A stretch of DNA of 64,000 bases from Psychromonas ingrahamii 37 (GCF_000015285.1 NC_008709.1:3968001-4032000), one strand, 5' to 3'. Counted from the stretch's first letter, positions 9,474 to 18,520 are shown. The notes: a model not told the origin generated them from the letters alone. Numbers and translations: made by a program.

Positions 9474-10538
9474 TTAAACGTGATACGGCATACTCAACTC
9501 GTGTACTGCATCAACAAATACTTTGCCATTCTCAGGCGGTACATCTAGATGAATGCCGTGGCCTAGGTTAAAGACATGTCCGTTTCCTTTACCAAAACTC
9601 GCTAATATGGTCGCAACCTCTTGACGGATTCGCTCTGGCGTTGCATATAACATAGAAGGATCCATATTACCCTGTAACACCACACGATCTCCAACACGCG
9701 CTTTTGCGCTTGCCATATCAATCGTCCAATCGAGTCCAATCGCATCACAACCCGTATCGGCAATCGCTTCTAACCACTGTCCGCCATTTTTAGTAAACAA
9801 TGTGACTGGAATTTTTTGACCTTCATAGGAGCGCTGTAATCCGGCAACAATTTTGGTCATATACTGTAATGAAAAATCTTTGTAGTCTCGAGGAGATAAC
9901 ACGCCACCCCAAGTATCGAAGACCATTACCGATTGCGCGCCTGCAGCTATCTGTGCATTTAAATAATCAATCACAGAATCAGCAAGTTTATCTAATAAAG
10001 TATGTAATAGTTGAGGCTCACAAAAGGCCATTTTTTTGATCTTGGTGAAAGCCTTTGAACTCCCCCCTTCAACCATATAAGTCGCTAATGTCCATGGGCT
10101 ACCGGCGAACCCAATTAATGGAACGGAGCCTTTTAACTCGCGGCGTATCGTGCGTACCGCATTCATAACATATTGCAGTTCGCCTTCGGGATCCGGCATG
10201 ATTAAATTATCAACGTCTTTTTTACATGTTATCGGGCGTTTAAGCTTAGGCCCTTCCCCTTCTGCAAAATAAAGACCCAGTCCCATTGCATCTGGGATAG
10301 TAAGAATATCTGAAAATAAGATAGCGGCATCAAGGTCAAATCTGCGTAAAGGTTGTAAGGTTACTTCACAGGCCAAATCTGCATTGCGGCACAAAGACAT
10401 AAAATCTCCGGCTTGCGCGCGTACCTTTTTATATTCAGGTAAATATCTACCCGCTTGACGCATCATCCATACTGGTGTTTTATCAACGTCTTGCTTTAAT
10501 AAAGCGCGAAGATAACGATCATTTTTTAATTCTGTCAT
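9474..10538 (-). CDS. hemE: Uroporphyrinogen decarboxylase
   Basis: HemE decarboxylates the four acetate side chains of uroporphyrinogen III to give coproporphyrinogen III in heme synthesis. The 354-residue sequence contains the N-terminal signature [19 protein letters not shown] and the essential Asp in [19 protein letters not shown]. It also has [33 protein letters not shown] and [19 protein letters not shown] near the end. The length equals the E. coli enzyme (354). It is 82 bp downstream of nudC on the same strand, the conserved nudC-hemE order. Confidence 0.97.
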   Translation of the reverse strand: MTELKNDRYLRALLKQDVDKTPVWMMRQAGRYLPEYKKVRAQAGDFMSLCRNADLACEVTLQPLRRFDLDAAILFSDILTIPDAMGLGLYFAEGEGPKLKRPITCKKDVDNLIMPDPEGELQYVMNAVRTIRRELKGSVPLIGFAGSPWTLATYMVEGGSSKAFTKIKKMAFCEPQLLHTLLDKLADSVIDYLNAQIAAGAQSVMVFDTWGGVLSPRDYKDFSLQYMTKIVAGLQRSYEGQKIPVTLFTKNGGQWLEAIADTGCDAIGLDWTIDMASAKARVGDRVVLQGNMDPSMLYATPERIRQEVATILASFGKGNGHVFNLGHGIHLDVPPENGKVFVDAVHELSMPYHV

Positions 10539-10620
10539 GCTTATCTCTATCCTGTCTTTTTAAACATTTAATCATTTACATAGGTAAATATGCTACCATT
10601 TTTAAATGTTTTTTACTCTG

Positions 10621-11442
10621 TCATATTGCGACTTTGCATTGTTCAACCATTTTGTTAATCAACTTTCGAGCAATGGTGCCGTTATTTGGTAACACAGGCA
10701 GATTATCAATATGATACCAAGCTGCTTCAACAAGCTCATTTTTATCAATCTTGATTTCACCTGATTCATATTCAGCAAAAAAACCCATCATTAAAGAGTG
10801 CGGGAAAGGCCAAGGTTGACTACTGATATATTCGATATTTTTGACCCGGATCCTTGATTCCTCATAGACTTCACGTTCAACACACATCTCCAGTGTTTCT
10901 CCGGCTTCAACAAATCCGGCTAAAACCGTAAAAACCGGGTTGTTCTGTTTCAAATGGCGATGATGCACTGCTAATAATATTTCCTTGCCTTTACGAATAC
11001 CAACAATAACACAGGGAGAAACACGCGGATAACAGCGGTGCTGGCAATGGTAGCATTTCATTGCGGTTTCCCAGTTTATGGCATGCATTTTATTACCGCA
11101 CTTACCACAATACTGATGTGTTTGATAAAATAAAGCGACTTGAAAGGCACGACCCGCCAGATCAAATAAGAGATCATGGATCTGTCCCAACAAAGAGCGT
11201 AATGGGAAATATTCCCCCAGACCAACATCTAATTTCTCCTGCAATACGATTAAATAACAAGGGCTTGAATCGTAATCTCCTATTTTTTTCACATTATTAG
11301 CTAATGCTTCGGGAAATGGCAAATCATCAAGATTACCGTAGGGAATGAAATTCCCTTGCGGCTGTAATACAATTTGATCTCTCGCGATAATAAACCACCA
11401 AGCATTCTCTTGCTTGCTAACGTTATTTTTTTCCGGCTGCAT
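10621..11442 (-). CDS. nudC: NAD(+)/NADH pyrophosphatase and NAD-RNA decapping enzyme NudC
   Basis: NudC hydrolyses NADH to NMNH and AMP and removes NAD caps from RNA. The 273-residue protein shows the zinc ribbon CGKCGN...CYHCQ around residues 112-135. The Nudix box is GFVEAGETLEMCVEREVYEE, and the NADH-specific signature SQPWPFPHSLM follows it. The conserved Gly near the end of the Nudix box (EESGI in E. coli) is Arg here (EESRI), a single-base change; the catalytic REVxEE residues are intact. It is transcribed with hemE and divergent from rsd, as in enterics. Confidence 0.93.
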   Translation of the reverse strand: MQPEKNNVSKQENAWWFIIARDQIVLQPQGNFIPYGNLDDLPFPEALANNVKKIGDYDSSPCYLIVLQEKLDVGLGEYFPLRSLLGQIHDLLFDLAGRAFQVALFYQTHQYCGKCGNKMHAINWETAMKCYHCQHRCYPRVSPCVIVGIRKGKEILLAVHHRHLKQNNPVFTVLAGFVEAGETLEMCVEREVYEESRIRVKNIEYISSQPWPFPHSLMMGFFAEYESGEIKIDKNELVEAAWYHIDNLPVLPNNGTIARKLINKMVEQCKVAI

Positions 11443-11601
11443 TATGCTTCCTTATTTATCGGAAATTTAATTCTAGGGACTGGGATTACTTCACAGTTAT
11501 ACAGTAAGATTATCTACAAATTCAAATTCATGTTGACGCTAAGTGCAATTTTATCTATTTTTATTTAACAGTTCCAGTCTACTAATAACGAGGTGCACGA
11601 T

Positions 11602-12075
11602 ATGCTAACCAAATTAGAACGCGCAAAAGAAGAATGGGGTGGCAGACTTTCAGTTATTGATAATTGGCTCGAAGAACGTCAGACACTAGTGGTTGTATAT
11701 TGCAAACTGGCAGGATTACCACCTTACCAAGAGACAAATCACAGCTTACCCGCACAAGAAAAAATTACTCATTTTTGCCAACTTCTGCTTGACTATGCAT
11801 CCACCGGACACTTCGAAATCTACGAGCAGATAATTACACAATGCAAATTAGATGGGGAAAACAATTTAAAAATTGCTCAGGAGTTATATTCACGCATTAC
11901 GACAACCACAGATGCAGCGTTGAGTTTTAACGATAAGTATGCAGAATCAGCCAATGAGCAAGCCTTAGTTGATTTTGACCGCGATCTTTCTAACTTAGGT
12001 CAGCTAATGGAAGAGCGTTTTGAACGTGAAGACCAGCTGCTTGAAGTTGTACACCTGCACCATACATTGGCATAA
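11602..12075 (+). CDS. rsd: Regulator of sigma D
   Basis: Rsd binds sigma-70 and weakens its hold on core RNA polymerase in stationary phase. The 157-residue protein is all helical, with WLEERQTLVVVYCKLAGL, FCQLLLDYASTGHFEIYEQI and LSNLGQLMEERFEREDQLLE. These match E. coli Rsd, including the SAGHFSIYE-like motif. The ATG at 11602 is chosen: a gagg site sits 8 bp upstream, whereas the in-frame GTG at 11593 overlaps that site. The gene is divergent from nudC, its conserved neighbour. Confidence 0.92.
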   Translation: MLTKLERAKEEWGGRLSVIDNWLEERQTLVVVYCKLAGLPPYQETNHSLPAQEKITHFCQLLLDYASTGHFEIYEQIITQCKLDGENNLKIAQELYSRITTTTDAALSFNDKYAESANEQALVDFDRDLSNLGQLMEERFEREDQLLEVVHLHHTLA

Positions 12076-12161
12076 AAAATAATATATTTATGTGTTTTTA
12101 GTCAGAGTGTTAAAAATAGGCAGCGAAATGACACTGCCTGAGTCAAATACACCGGCATCAA

Positions 12162-12202
12162 TAATAATAGCGCTATTAACTTAATACTCAGCGCTATTAT
12201 TA
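12162..12202. terminator. Inverted repeat between convergent rsd and mepM
   Basis: taataatagcgct (12162-12174) pairs perfectly with agcgctattatta (12190-12202), a 13-bp stem with a 15-nt loop. T-runs are short, but it sits where two convergent transcripts end. Confidence 0.5.
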
Positions 12203-12219
12203 CTCCTATCATATCTATC

Positions 12220-13551
12220 TTAGATATTATTAATGCCCATCTCCTGCAGGTAAAGATCGCGTCTTTTATCAAAAGCACGCTCCTCTTTTTTAGAGACTGC
12301 TGTTGAAAGAGGTAACGACACTTTCATTGCATCTACCGGGCGATTATTTATTTGAAATTCATAATGCAGATGCGCCCCGGTTGAACGCCCGGTATTACCA
12401 CTTCTAGCTATCACAGCGCCCCTTTCTACTCTCTGCCCTTTACGAACCAAAATTTTACTTAAATGCAAATAACGTGTGGTGTATTTCCGGCTATGCTGCA
12501 TAACAATATAATTGCCAGCTGCGGGATGATAACCTGCCCGCAAAACAACACCATCACCAATGCTATAAACTTTTGTGCCCGTTGATACAGCAAAATCAGT
12601 ACCGTTATGGGGACTTACTCTTTTGGTGATTGGATGTAAACGTTTTCGATTAAAGTTAGAACTGATGCGGAACTTTCCATTCACAGGAAAGCGTCGATAA
12701 GCTTTACTTAAGCCTTGCCTATTTTTATCATAATAACGCCCGTCTTCATGCAGAAAAGCGGTATAAGTTTTATTCCTGTTTTTAATCAAAATAGCCAATA
12801 CGTCACTTTCTGAACTATATTGTCCATCAATATATTGTTTTGACACTAACACACGGAAAGTATCTCCAGCATAAAGACGGTTAAAGTTAATTTTATCCTG
12901 CAGAGTCGCTGATACTTGTTGAATCTGCGCCGCCGTAAGACCTGAAGCTTTGGCTGTCTTATAGAAGCTTCCTATGATACGACCTTGGTATAAACTTTCG
13001 CGCCATTTCCCCGCTTTAGTTTCCAAAAGTGCATCATATTGATCCTCTTTCAGAGTAAAGGTTAACGTATTGGCAAGATCCAAAAATACTTTTAAGGAGA
13101 GCAGATTGTTGTCAGGACCAATCAATAACTTAATCCTTTGCCCTGGGATTAGGTTGGCTAAGCGCAGATGTTCTTTATCGGCATCTAACAAAAGCTGTAA
13201 TGCACCTGCCGACAAGCTCTCTTTTTCAAAAATATTGCTGAGAGAGTCACCATCGTTAACCTCAAATTCAACTTCTTTGTTTCCCGAAAAATCAGGAAAT
13301 ACTTTTGCATATTCATCTTTTATTGCAGCAAGCGGTTCGGCAGCCGCATGCTCATCTTTAACAACAACTCCCTCAGGTAGTTCTAATGAGCGGTAAATTG
13401 TTTTTTTGGTTTTCGGCTGCATGGGAACCAGGGAAATAACCAAAAGAAATACAAATAATAAAATCAAAGCGAAAAAATGTTTCCGGGGAAGATTATTCAC
13501 AACGGCGATAGACGCTTTAAAAAACGCCTTTAAAGGTAACAAAAATAGCAT
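12220..13551 (-). CDS. mepM: MepM-like M23 murein DD-endopeptidase
   Basis: MepM cleaves D-Ala-mDAP crosslinks so that new peptidoglycan strands can be inserted. The 443-residue protein has an N-terminal membrane anchor (ALILLFVFLLVISLVP, about residues 28-43). A LysM/OapA-like region (VNDGDSLSNIFEKE) and a Csd3-like middle domain follow. The C-terminal M23 domain has both zinc motifs: SPHNGTDFAVSTGTKVYSIG (HxxxD) and STGAHLHYEFQINNRPVD (HxH). Its length matches E. coli MepM (440). A truncated copy of its first 82 codons and its upstream region lies immediately upstream. Confidence 0.92.
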   Translation of the reverse strand: MLFLLPLKAFFKASIAVVNNLPRKHFFALILLFVFLLVISLVPMQPKTKKTIYRSLELPEGVVVKDEHAAAEPLAAIKDEYAKVFPDFSGNKEVEFEVNDGDSLSNIFEKESLSAGALQLLLDADKEHLRLANLIPGQRIKLLIGPDNNLLSLKVFLDLANTLTFTLKEDQYDALLETKAGKWRESLYQGRIIGSFYKTAKASGLTAAQIQQVSATLQDKINFNRLYAGDTFRVLVSKQYIDGQYSSESDVLAILIKNRNKTYTAFLHEDGRYYDKNRQGLSKAYRRFPVNGKFRISSNFNRKRLHPITKRVSPHNGTDFAVSTGTKVYSIGDGVVLRAGYHPAAGNYIVMQHSRKYTTRYLHLSKILVRKGQRVERGAVIARSGNTGRSTGAHLHYEFQINNRPVDAMKVSLPLSTAVSKKEERAFDKRRDLYLQEMGINNI

Positions 13552-13643
13552 AACTTAGTACAACTCAAGCAGGGAAAGGGAGTAATGAAAATAAAACGGA
13601 GAAGTATACCAAGTTTTTTATTTTTTTATAAAAAAAATAGATC

Positions 13644-13892
13644 TCATTTTAATTCGTTTTTTATTATAACAGCAGGGTCGGTAGCCGCATGCTTATCTTC
13701 GACAACAACTCTATCGGGTAGTTCTAATGAGTGGTAAATTTTTTTTGGAGTTTTTGGCGGCACAGGAACCAAGGACACAACAAGCAGAAAGATAGATAAT
13801 AGAATCAAGGCGACAAAATGTTTCCGGGGAAGAATATTCACAACGGCAATGGACGCTTTAAAAAACGCCTTTAAACGTAATAACAATGGCAT
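13644..13892 (-). pseudogene. Truncated tandem copy of the mepM N-terminus
   Basis: The 82 codons read MPLLLRLKAFFKASIAVVNI, then the same membrane segment and the HSLELPDRVVVEDKH region. It is clearly similar to mepM residues 1-82 but stops at ELK before any LysM or peptidase domain. The similarity continues into the upstream noncoding DNA: 13552-13640 and 13893-13990 share the tacaactca-cagggaaag words. So a promoter-plus-5'-end unit was duplicated and the rest was deleted. It could still make a small single-pass membrane peptide. Confidence 0.8.
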
Positions 13893-14051
13893 AACTTAAT
13901 ACAACTCATACAGGGAAAGTGATCAATCAAAATAAAATAATAAAGTATATCAGTTTTTTATTTTATTTATAAAAAACAACTCTTATTTTTCATTTTTTAT
14001 GCGGATTGCTTAAATAATTAAGGTGTTTTCCATCACAAAAAAATGTAAGAT

Positions 14052-14075
14052 AGACGTCTAGATGTAAAAACATCC
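14052..14075 (+). promoter_or_regulatory. MetJ operator (three tandem met boxes)
   Basis: AGACGTCT (14052-14059) is a perfect met box. It is followed without gap by AGATGTAA and AAACATCC, each matching 5 of 8. MetJ binds such tandem 8-mers with S-adenosylmethionine as corepressor. The site ends 34 bp before metK and probably overlaps its promoter. Confidence 0.8.
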
Positions 14076-14109
14076 AAAAAATTTACCTTGTAACCAGTTA
14101 GGAGCTCAC

Positions 14110-15258
14110 ATGTCACGTGACTTATTTACTTCAGAATCCGTCTCTGAAGGTCATCCCGATAAAATCGCCGATCAAATTTCCGATGCGGTACTTGATGCAA
14201 TTTTAAAACAAGATAAAAAAGCACGTGTTGCTTGTGAGACTTATGTAAAAACCGGCATGGTAATGGTTGGTGGTGAAATCACCACTGATGCCTGGGTTGA
14301 TATCGAAGAGATCACCCGTAATACCGTACGCAACATAGGTTACACCAGTTCAGAAATGGGCTTTGACGCTGACTCATGCGCCATTTTAAATGTAATAGGC
14401 AAACAATCGCCAGACATTAATCAGGGTGTTGACCGTAGTGATCCTCGCGAGCAGGGCGCTGGAGACCAAGGTTTAATGTTCGGTTATGCCACGAATGAAA
14501 CAGACGTTTTTATGCCGGCACCTATTACTTATGCGCACCACCTGGTTAAACGACAAGCAAAAGTGCGTAAAAATAAGACGCTTCCATGGTTACGCCCCGA
14601 CGCTAAAAGTCAGGTGACCTTTGCTTATGATCATGGCAAAATTGTTGGTATTGATGCGGTCGTCCTTTCCACTCAACACTCAGAAGATATCAAACAAGAA
14701 GATTTAGTTGAAGCGGTAATGGAAGAGATAATCAAACCCGTATTACCCGCCGAGTGGCTTTCTGAGCGCACCAAATACTTTATTAATCCAACGGGCCGCT
14801 TCGTCATTGGCGGACCTGTTGGTGATTGTGGCCTTACCGGGCGTAAAATTATTGTTGATACTTATGGTGGTTCAGCACGCCATGGTGGTGGTGCATTCTC
14901 CGGTAAAGATCCCTCAAAAGTTGACCGCAGCGCGGCATATGCAGCCCGTTATGTGGCAAAAAACATCGTTGCAGCGGGTCTTGCTGATCGTTGTGAAATT
15001 CAGGTTTCTTATGCCATAGGTGTTGCAGAGCCAACCTCGATCAGTGTCGAAACATTCGGCACAGAAAAAGTAAAAAAAGATTTAATCATCCAATTGATTC
15101 GTGAGCATTTTGACTTACGTCCTTATGGACTGATCGAGATGTTGAATCTTATTCAGCCCATTTACCAATCAACAGCCGCTTATGGGCACTTTGGTCGTAA
15201 TGAATTCCCATGGGAAGCCTTAGATAAAGTTGAAGCGTTAAAAGCGGGCGCATTTTAG
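14110..15258 (+). CDS. metK: S-adenosylmethionine synthetase
   Basis: MetK makes S-adenosylmethionine from methionine and ATP. The 382-residue protein opens [20 protein letters not shown], with the metal and ATP site. It contains [16 protein letters not shown], the [20 protein letters not shown] signature, and the flexible-loop region [20 protein letters not shown]. All family signatures are intact and the length is normal. A good aggag ribosome site precedes it. MetJ boxes upstream imply repression when S-adenosylmethionine is abundant. Confidence 0.98.
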   Translation: MSRDLFTSESVSEGHPDKIADQISDAVLDAILKQDKKARVACETYVKTGMVMVGGEITTDAWVDIEEITRNTVRNIGYTSSEMGFDADSCAILNVIGKQSPDINQGVDRSDPREQGAGDQGLMFGYATNETDVFMPAPITYAHHLVKRQAKVRKNKTLPWLRPDAKSQVTFAYDHGKIVGIDAVVLSTQHSEDIKQEDLVEAVMEEIIKPVLPAEWLSERTKYFINPTGRFVIGGPVGDCGLTGRKIIVDTYGGSARHGGGAFSGKDPSKVDRSAAYAARYVAKNIVAAGLADRCEIQVSYAIGVAEPTSISVETFGTEKVKKDLIIQLIREHFDLRPYGLIEMLNLIQPIYQSTAAYGHFGRNEFPWEALDKVEALKAGAF

Positions 15259-15276
15259 CGCTTAGTTAAATTAAAC

Positions 15277-15765
15277 ATGGTAAATGACGCAGATAAAAAA
15301 GCACTCATTAGCCGAAGTGAAAAATTTTTCATTTTGGCCGAGTGCTTTTTTGATCGTGCTTTCAAACGCCCAGCTTACCTGTTTAACCAACGGGGGAAAA
15401 GTGCCGGTAGCGCACATTTACAGCTTAATCTGATCAAATATCACCCCATCTTGTTTAAACAAAATTCAGCTGATTTTTTTGCACAGGTAGTACCTCACGA
15501 GGTTGCCCATCTGGTCGCCTATCAATATTATGGAAAAGTCCGCCCGCATGGCAAAGAGTGGCAATTTGTAATGCAAAACATCTTTAACTGCCCTGCAGAT
15601 ACGACGCATTCATTGAATATTAGTGATGTTATTGGCAGGCAGTTTGCTTATCAATGTGATTGCACCACCCATCAACTGACCATAAGACGCCATAACAAAA
15701 TTTTAAAAGGTCTTAAATACCGGTGTCAAAAGTGTCAGGGAGAATTGAAAATTAAGGGGTTATAA
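15277..15765 (+). CDS. sprT: SprT family zinc metalloprotease-like protein
   Basis: This 162-residue protein has the HExxH zinc motif in VVPHEVAHLVAYQYYGKVRP, followed by HGKEWQ, which supplies the third ligand in SprT-like domains. The C-terminal part has a zinc-ribbon pattern, CDC...CQKCQGELK. The family resembles the protease domain of eukaryotic Spartan, but the bacterial role is unclear. It starts 18 bp after metK and is probably read with it; in E. coli sprT is also close to metK. Confidence 0.88.
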   Translation: MVNDADKKALISRSEKFFILAECFFDRAFKRPAYLFNQRGKSAGSAHLQLNLIKYHPILFKQNSADFFAQVVPHEVAHLVAYQYYGKVRPHGKEWQFVMQNIFNCPADTTHSLNISDVIGRQFAYQCDCTTHQLTIRRHNKILKGLKYRCQKCQGELKIKGL

Positions 15766-15797
15766 TACCCGCTGCCATGACCAGATTGAAGACTCTG
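15763..15797 (-). pseudogene. Short remnant copy of the TrmH-family gene 3' end
   Basis: Bases 15763-15797 match 15854-15888, the codons for the C-terminal ESLNVAMATGII motif of the next gene, at roughly 30 of 35 positions with one indel. On the minus strand the remnant reads RVFNLVMAAGII in frame. Only this motif-length piece remains. Confidence 0.5.
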
Positions 15798-15830
15798 CCC
15801 TCTGGATGTAAAAAGGGATGCAGAGCCCAT

Positions 15831-16574
15831 TTAACGTTTAAAATTATCGACAATAATACCCGTTGCCATAGCCACATTTAATGACTCCGCACCTCCAAAA
15901 CTGGGGATCGTCATTTTATGGCTGATAAATTTTTCAATCTCTGGCGAAATACCGTGTGATTCACTGCCCATCACAATAAAAGCACTTTTATTTAAATTTG
16001 CTTTATGAATATTTTCCCCTTCCAGAAAAGCCCCATAAATCGCCATTGATTGTTGACTCAGATATTCAGACAAATCTGTGTGACTCACCTGTACTCGTGC
16101 AAATGATCCCATACTGGCAGCGATCACTTTAGGATTATAAAAATCAGCACAGTCCGGGCTGCAAATAATATGTTTAATCCCGTACCAGTCGGCAACACGA
16201 ATAATAGTCCCTAAGTTTCCGGGATCACCTACCTGATCCAATACCAGAATCAATTCATCTTTTTGGATTTGTGGAAGCGGCATTATTTTGCACTCGACCA
16301 CAGCAAGCACGCTGTTATTTGATATTAAAGTCCCTGCTTTTTTTAACTCATCTTCTGTGGCTTCAATAGTAAGACTAACAAGGCCAAACTCGTTAAGTGC
16401 CCTGCTATTTTTATTGATATAACTGCTGGTTGCAAAAAGTTGTTTTACCGTAAAATCAGAATTAAACAATTCACCCACATTTTTTTCACCCTGCACTAAA
16501 AACAGACCATTTTTTTTACGCTGTTTTTTTTGCTCAAGTGCATGAATAAGTTTTAGCTGATTTTTTGAAATCAT
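15831..16574 (-). CDS. TrmH/SpoU family RNA 2'-O-methyltransferase
   Basis: This 247-residue protein has an N-terminal RNA-binding domain (residues 1 to about 95) and a C-terminal SPOUT knot domain. The three SPOUT motifs are clear: LDQVGDPGNLGTIIRVADW, IVMGSESHGISPEIE and AESLNVAMATGIIVDNF. Such enzymes methylate the 2'-OH of rRNA or tRNA with S-adenosylmethionine. It resembles the small RlmB/TrmH-like class seen in many bacteria, but the target nucleotide cannot be named. rimI lies 17 bp upstream on the same strand. Confidence 0.88.
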   Translation of the reverse strand: MISKNQLKLIHALEQKKQRKKNGLFLVQGEKNVGELFNSDFTVKQLFATSSYINKNSRALNEFGLVSLTIEATEDELKKAGTLISNNSVLAVVECKIMPLPQIQKDELILVLDQVGDPGNLGTIIRVADWYGIKHIICSPDCADFYNPKVIAASMGSFARVQVSHTDLSEYLSQQSMAIYGAFLEGENIHKANLNKSAFIVMGSESHGISPEIEKFISHKMTIPSFGGAESLNVAMATGIIVDNFKR

Positions 16575-16591
16575 AATTTATTTCTCGTTCT

Positions 16592-17080
16592 TCAAAGTGA
16601 TAGGTAGCAACACATAATAACAGCATCTTCTCTGCCATTTTTACAAGGATAATAATCTTTACGTCTATCAAGCTCAACAAAACCCAGTTTTTGATAAAGT
16701 TTTAGCGCATAAAGATTAGAAGCGCGTACCTCTAACCAGACTTCCTCTTCATCCTTTGCTTGTGAGTAGTCTTTTAGAAACTGTAATAAAATATTCCCCA
16801 ATCCCTGCCCCTGCACTTCAGGCTCAATAGCAATATTCATTAAAGTTACCTCTCCAGCAACTGAACTGGCAACAAAATAACCGATTACCTGCTCGTCAGC
16901 GAGTAAAATATGACTAAAATACCTTGTGCCAAAATTACTCAAAAACAATTTTTTTGACCAGGGATGGCTATGGCAACGAGATTCAATGTTAAAGACATCC
17001 TCTATATCGGCGAGTCCCATGGGCACTATTTGTAATTTTTCTTTATTGATGATTAAAGGTGCAGGCATAATTGCTTCCAT
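16592..17080 (-). CDS. rimI: Ribosomal protein bS18-alanine N-acetyltransferase RimI
   Basis: RimI acetylates the N-terminal alanine of ribosomal protein S18. The protein shows SRCHSHPWSKKLFLSNFGTR, where E. coli has the AHAFPWSEKTF motif. It then has NIAIEPEVQGQGLGNILLQF (acetyl-CoA loop), WLEVRASNLYALKLYQKLGF and DYYPCKNGREDAVIM near the end. These are diagnostic of RimI. At 162 residues it is slightly longer than usual (148) through its N-terminus; later in-frame starts are possible. holD lies just upstream, the conserved holD-rimI pair. Confidence 0.93.
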   Translation of the reverse strand: MEAIMPAPLIINKEKLQIVPMGLADIEDVFNIESRCHSHPWSKKLFLSNFGTRYFSHILLADEQVIGYFVASSVAGEVTLMNIAIEPEVQGQGLGNILLQFLKDYSQAKDEEEVWLEVRASNLYALKLYQKLGFVELDRRKDYYPCKNGREDAVIMCCYLSL

Positions 17081-17096
17081 ATTGATTTCGTATTCA

Positions 17097-17180
17097 TTAC
17101 TCGTTACTCGTTACTCATAGCTTTCGAACCTCGAGCATTCGAGCTTCGAGCTCGTGACTCGTAGCTCGTAGCCCGCAGCT
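17097..17180. repeat. Low-complexity cgagct/ctcgtagc repeat tract between rimI and holD
   Basis: The spacer is built from short permuted words: ttactcgttactcgttactc, then cgaacctcgagcattcgagc and ctcgtgactcgtagctcgta. Many contain self-complementary gagctc or tcgagc cores. A similar shorter tract (cttcgaactacgagtttcga) lies at 5487-5545 after hupA. These look like a dispersed intergenic repeat of the genome. Confidence 0.6.
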
Positions 17181-17185
17181 CACTC

Positions 17186-17581
17186 TTATTGATTAAAAGC
17201 ACAAAACTGTTTCCATAATGCCTTTTTTGCATTTGCGTCAGCAGCCAACTGTACAAGGGTTGATGATGTTAATAACTTATGACCATGGGGTTGATTAATT
17301 TCACCCAGAGTTGACCAGATAAGTTCGGGTAACTGTCCCTGCAGGTTTTCAAATTGATCCGTTGAGCAGCAGTATACTTCGCTTAATTTTAAATTAAAGG
17401 CATTGAGTATGCTGGGCATAAGAGGGTGTGCAAAGTCGGCTGTCGAGGCCACCAGCAACAATTTATAATGACTTAAATCAATAGTGCATAAATTTAGAGA
17501 AAGAGGGAACAAATCAGGTTTACGGACTTGCCAACGGGTTATCCCCATCTCCTGTAAATAAAGCGCTTGTTGATGTTTCAT
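17186..17581 (-). CDS. holD: DNA polymerase III psi subunit
   Basis: Psi (HolD) bridges the clamp loader's chi subunit to the DnaX complex. The 131-residue protein starts MKHQQALYLQEMGITRWQVR, matching the conserved LQQLGITQWSLRRP opening of E. coli HolD. It ends with KALWKQFCAFN, like ALWQQICTYE in E. coli. The middle is weakly conserved, as usual for psi. The ATG at 17581 is preferred: the frame reaches a TTG at 17596 but homology begins here. It is followed by rimI, as in enterics. Confidence 0.88.
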   Translation of the reverse strand: MKHQQALYLQEMGITRWQVRKPDLFPLSLNLCTIDLSHYKLLLVASTADFAHPLMPSILNAFNLKLSEVYCCSTDQFENLQGQLPELIWSTLGEINQPHGHKLLTSSTLVQLAADANAKKALWKQFCAFNQ

Positions 17582-18039
17582 CGAAAATCCAATCAATTAT
17601 CTGATGTTTAAAAAATAAAACAAATAATAACATTGAATGAAGGTCAGCCGAAGCAATAATCAATGGCCAATAACTCACCGGTAAAATTTTCAGAAAAAAA
17701 AGCTCACTATTGTTATATACCTCGTTATGATGCCCTCAGCATCTTGAAGTTTTTTATTTCATCTAGTAGCATCCAGAGGGCTTTAGGACTTCCTCTGCAT
17801 TATCAGTTGTCCATCTAAAAGACAGTACCACTTCCTTTCAGCCTTAACCGAAAAAGCTATCTTCTCTCCGTGATGGTATCGAAAGACGCAGCCTCCAACT
17901 GCTCTCTTCTATTCTGTTCATGGATGATGTTACTCCCCTGGCTTCTGAATTTTAACAATAAATAAACAGAGTACGAGTTAAAACAATAAAGATAGAATCT
18001 CTTTTTTAGAAGAAAATTGATGGTATGCAGATATAAAAA

Positions 18040-18141
18040 TCACTTTGAATATTCGCCAAGATAGCTTAAATCTTCAACAGCAATCCAATCAGCACCATTT
18101 ACAACTGACTCAAGGTTAGCTTTAGATGCGCTGGTAGTTGA
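18040..18141 (-). pseudogene. Fragment of an unrecognised protein, C-terminal end
   Basis: About 33 codons end at a TGA (complement of 18040-18042) and include NLESVVNGADWIAVEDLSYL. The composition looks like real protein. I cannot name the family. The fragment stops exactly where the gdpD fragment on the other strand starts, suggesting an inversion or deletion junction. Confidence 0.4.
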
Positions 18142-18306
18142 TTTTCTAAGGAATTTTCTGGAGGAAAAATTCTTACACTTGAGCAAGCGTTAGCGTTTTT
18201 TATGGAAAGTGATTTGAATATGCATCTTGAAATTAAAATTCATCATGCTTATCAAGTCCAACCTCTAGTAGAAAGGTCGCAGAGTAGCTTCGTTATCGAA
18301 ATTTGA
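18142..18306 (+). pseudogene. Fragment of a glycerophosphodiester phosphodiesterase (GdpD/UgpQ family)
   Basis: Fifty-four codons read FSKEFSGGKILTLEQALAFF, then ESDLNMHLEIKIHHAYQ and finally a SSF motif before a stop. This matches the middle of GDPD enzymes: the IPTLEE box, the NIELK metal-site strand and the SSF strand. The N-terminal HRG motif and the C-terminal half are missing. GDPDs release glycerol-3-phosphate from glycerophosphodiesters, a substrate for the neighbouring glpD product. Confidence 0.65.
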
Positions 18307-18490
18307 TCAAATCCATACTAACCAAACAGATATTCCCGAAGATTTCCCGCTTATTTCGATTAAATAAGAGCCTGTTTCTTAATTGTGTGGAAGGTAAGAA
18401 TCACAGCCAATAAGCTTTCTAATAGGTCGCTCTAGCTGAAATTAAATGACTGTTATTTAGTCAGTTATGAAATAACGTCAATTTATTCAT

Positions 18491-18520
18491 TATGTTCGCA
18501 ACGAAAGATAAACGAACATT
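18491..18520. promoter_or_regulatory. Orphan GlpR-type operator
   Basis: TATGTTCGCA (18491-18500) and AACGAACATT (18511-18520) are inverted copies of the GlpR half-site WATKYTCGWW (9/10 and 10/10) with a 10-bp centre. The same spacing occurs upstream of glpD. No intact gene follows on either side, so its target has probably been lost. Confidence 0.5.
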
